Assembly: GCA_946481475.1 (NCBI GenBank)
Contig: CAMLOB010000303.1
Coordinates: 1-5,634 of the forward strand
Direction of reading: 5' to 3'
Source of the DNA: an uncultured Chlorobiota bacterium
GTDB lineage: Bacteria > Bacteroidota > Kapaibacteriia > OLB7
DNA length: 5,634 nucleotides
A model generated the notes under the pieces. It had not been told where the DNA came from. It was given only the letters and a program-made list of their open reading frames with translations, and did no database searches. The translations under genes and the position numbers were made by a program. Below, piece after piece: positions 4,586 through 5,634 of this stretch (position 1 is its first letter; every line of letters begins with the position of its first letter).

Positions 4586-5634
4586 TCAGGCATTCTCAAG
4601 ATCTTCACCCGTGACGGTCGTCCCGTCGGTTTCGTCTCCTCTGCGTCGTTTCAGTTCCATAAAGATGCCGAAACCGATCAGCGCAAGGAGCATGATGTTC
4701 AGGATCAGCGAGATCATCACGCCGGTCTGGTGGGCTTCGCTCTTGTATTCATAACGGATCGTATGTTTCCCCGGCGGCACAACAAGACCGCGGAGCAGGT
4801 AATCGGTCCGGATCGTCTCCACCGGCTCCCCGTCGATCGTCGCATGCCATCCCGGCGGATAGTAGATTTCGCTCATGACCATGAAGTTGGTTCCCGGCGC
4901 ATCCGCTTCCATTTCGATCAGGTGCGGCTCCCACGTCGTGATGTTGATCCGGTCCTCGGAATCGGCACTCCTGTTCGGGGTCGTCATTCCGGTCGAATCT
5001 CCTGCGGCAACCGAGTCGCCCGGCGCCGTGGTACCGGCTGCTGCAGATCCCGGCAGAGGATCGATCTGCGTCGACAACTGCGCAGGCAGATAGGCCACCT
5101 CCCGCGGATCGAAGGCATTCCCCCGGATCATTTCAAGAATCTGCCGGTCCTCGGCAACCTCTACCCGGTCGACGAACCAGGCGCGGGGCATGGCCGTCGA
5201 GCGTTCGTAGAGGTTCGGCGCAACCTGTTTGTCGGTCGGGGCCGTGGGCTGATCCGAGATCACGTAGCGCGTGTTCAGAAGATCCCAGGCCAGTCCCGGA
5301 CCCGGCATGCTGGTGCTTCCATTGTTGGTGAAGTCCATCAGGTCCTGATACCGCCGTATCTTCGCCGCGCTGTATCCGCCGATATGCTGGTGGCGGAAGT
5401 GAGCCGGATAGCTCGGGTGGCGGGTCAGATCGGCGATCCGGAAGAGAGAGGAATCCTGCCGGGCGATCAGATACTGGTCCGCAGGGGTCGGGTTGAAGAC
5501 GGTGAACGCTTCTTCTCTCGGAACGTTCTCGATCATCGGACGATAGTCGACCCGCCAGAGGTCGATCACCGTCAGCAGAATGGCCAGACTCAGAAGAACC
5601 GTCCCCGATATTTTTCCTTTAAGATAAGCCCAGG
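4586..5634 (-). CDS. YfhO-family polytopic membrane protein, C-terminal part
   Basis: The last 348 residues of a large membrane protein whose N-terminal part lies beyond the right edge; the frame is open to base 5632. YfhO proteins are GT-C-like membrane proteins. In Firmicutes some glycosylate teichoic acids, but the role in Gram-negative relatives is unknown to me. The visible part starts with a membrane helix (residues 10-26, ending IDLW), then RVDYRPM, FNPTPADQYL, HIGGYSAAKIRRYQDL (83-98), LLNTRYVI (118-125) and MPRAWFV (148-154). A Gly/Ala/Ser/Thr/Asp-rich stretch occupies about 194-227. An extracytoplasmic beta-domain follows with SEIYYPPGWHATIDGE (254-269) and TDYLLRGLVVPPGKHTI (276-292), then a last helix at 304-324 and a charged tail (ELKRRRGDE). 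These match the C-terminal region of Bacteroidota YfhO proteins as I recall them. The GTG at 5569 is internal, not the start. The family is fairly sure; the substrate is unknown. Confidence 0.87.
   Translation of the reverse strand, partial: WAYLKGKISGTVLLSLAILLTVIDLWRVDYRPMIENVPREEAFTVFNPTPADQYLIARQDSSLFRIADLTRHPSYPAHFRHQHIGGYSAAKIRRYQDLMDFTNNGSTSMPGPGLAWDLLNTRYVISDQPTAPTDKQVAPNLYERSTAMPRAWFVDRVEVAEDRQILEMIRGNAFDPREVAYLPAQLSTQIDPLPGSAAAGTTAPGDSVAAGDSTGMTTPNRSADSEDRINITTWEPHLIEMEADAPGTNFMVMSEIYYPPGWHATIDGEPVETIRTDYLLRGLVVPPGKHTIRYEYKSEAHQTGVMISLILNIMLLALIGFGIFMELKRRRGDETDGTTVTGEDLENA

Noticed and set aside
4579..4593. ATGCCT-TTC-AGGCAT hairpin overlapping the YfhO stop codon
   Set aside because: The stem is only 6 bp with no T-tract. 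The larger hairpin at 4509-4540 is the better terminator candidate.

Overview
The window looks like ordinary chromosomal DNA from a Gram-negative (diderm) bacterium, moderately GC-rich. My best guess is the Bacteroidota/Chlorobiota/Ignavibacteriota side of the FCB group. The reasons are a signal-peptide-bearing outer-membrane beta-barrel protein with a TonB-receptor-like C-terminus, a YfhO-type membrane protein whose IGGYSAAK-type motif resembles Bacteroidota homologues as I remember them, and weak or absent Shine-Dalgarno sequences before several genes. No 16S rRNA or other marker is present, so the taxonomic placement is inference.

Layout, left to right. (1) 2-196 (+) is the C-terminal end of a soluble family I inorganic pyrophosphatase (ppa). 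(2) 202-2211 (+), five bases later, is a 669-residue secreted outer-membrane protein with a degenerate TonB-receptor plug and a beta-barrel; it is probably cotranscribed with ppa. (3) 2300-2701 (+) is a small four-helix membrane protein with conserved histidines. (4) 2702-2907 has no convincing protein gene. It holds a perfect palindrome, a sigma70-like promoter, a short repeat-bearing stretch and a strong intrinsic terminator, which together could encode an RNA of about 110 nt. (5) 2908-4350 (-) is rlmD, an iron-sulfur 23S rRNA m5U methyltransferase, convergent with the genes to its left and apparently sharing their terminator. (6) 4351-4585 is intergenic, with a perfect TATAAT box almost touching the rlmD start codon, short direct repeats, and a GC-rich hairpin that probably ends the next gene. 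(7) 4586-5634 (-) is the C-terminal 348 residues of a YfhO-family membrane protein that runs off the right edge.

The genes do not form one pathway. They cover phosphate metabolism, the outer membrane, a small membrane protein, rRNA modification and a large polytopic membrane protein. I see no mobile element, CRISPR array, tRNA, rRNA or defence system, and no clear new multi-gene system. The points most worth a second look are the possible small RNA before the 2843-2882 terminator, a perfect 10-bp hairpin inside the outer-membrane protein's signal-peptide region that bears on its start, the divergent plug of that protein, and the related CCAAGGGGC-containing repeats on both sides of rlmD.
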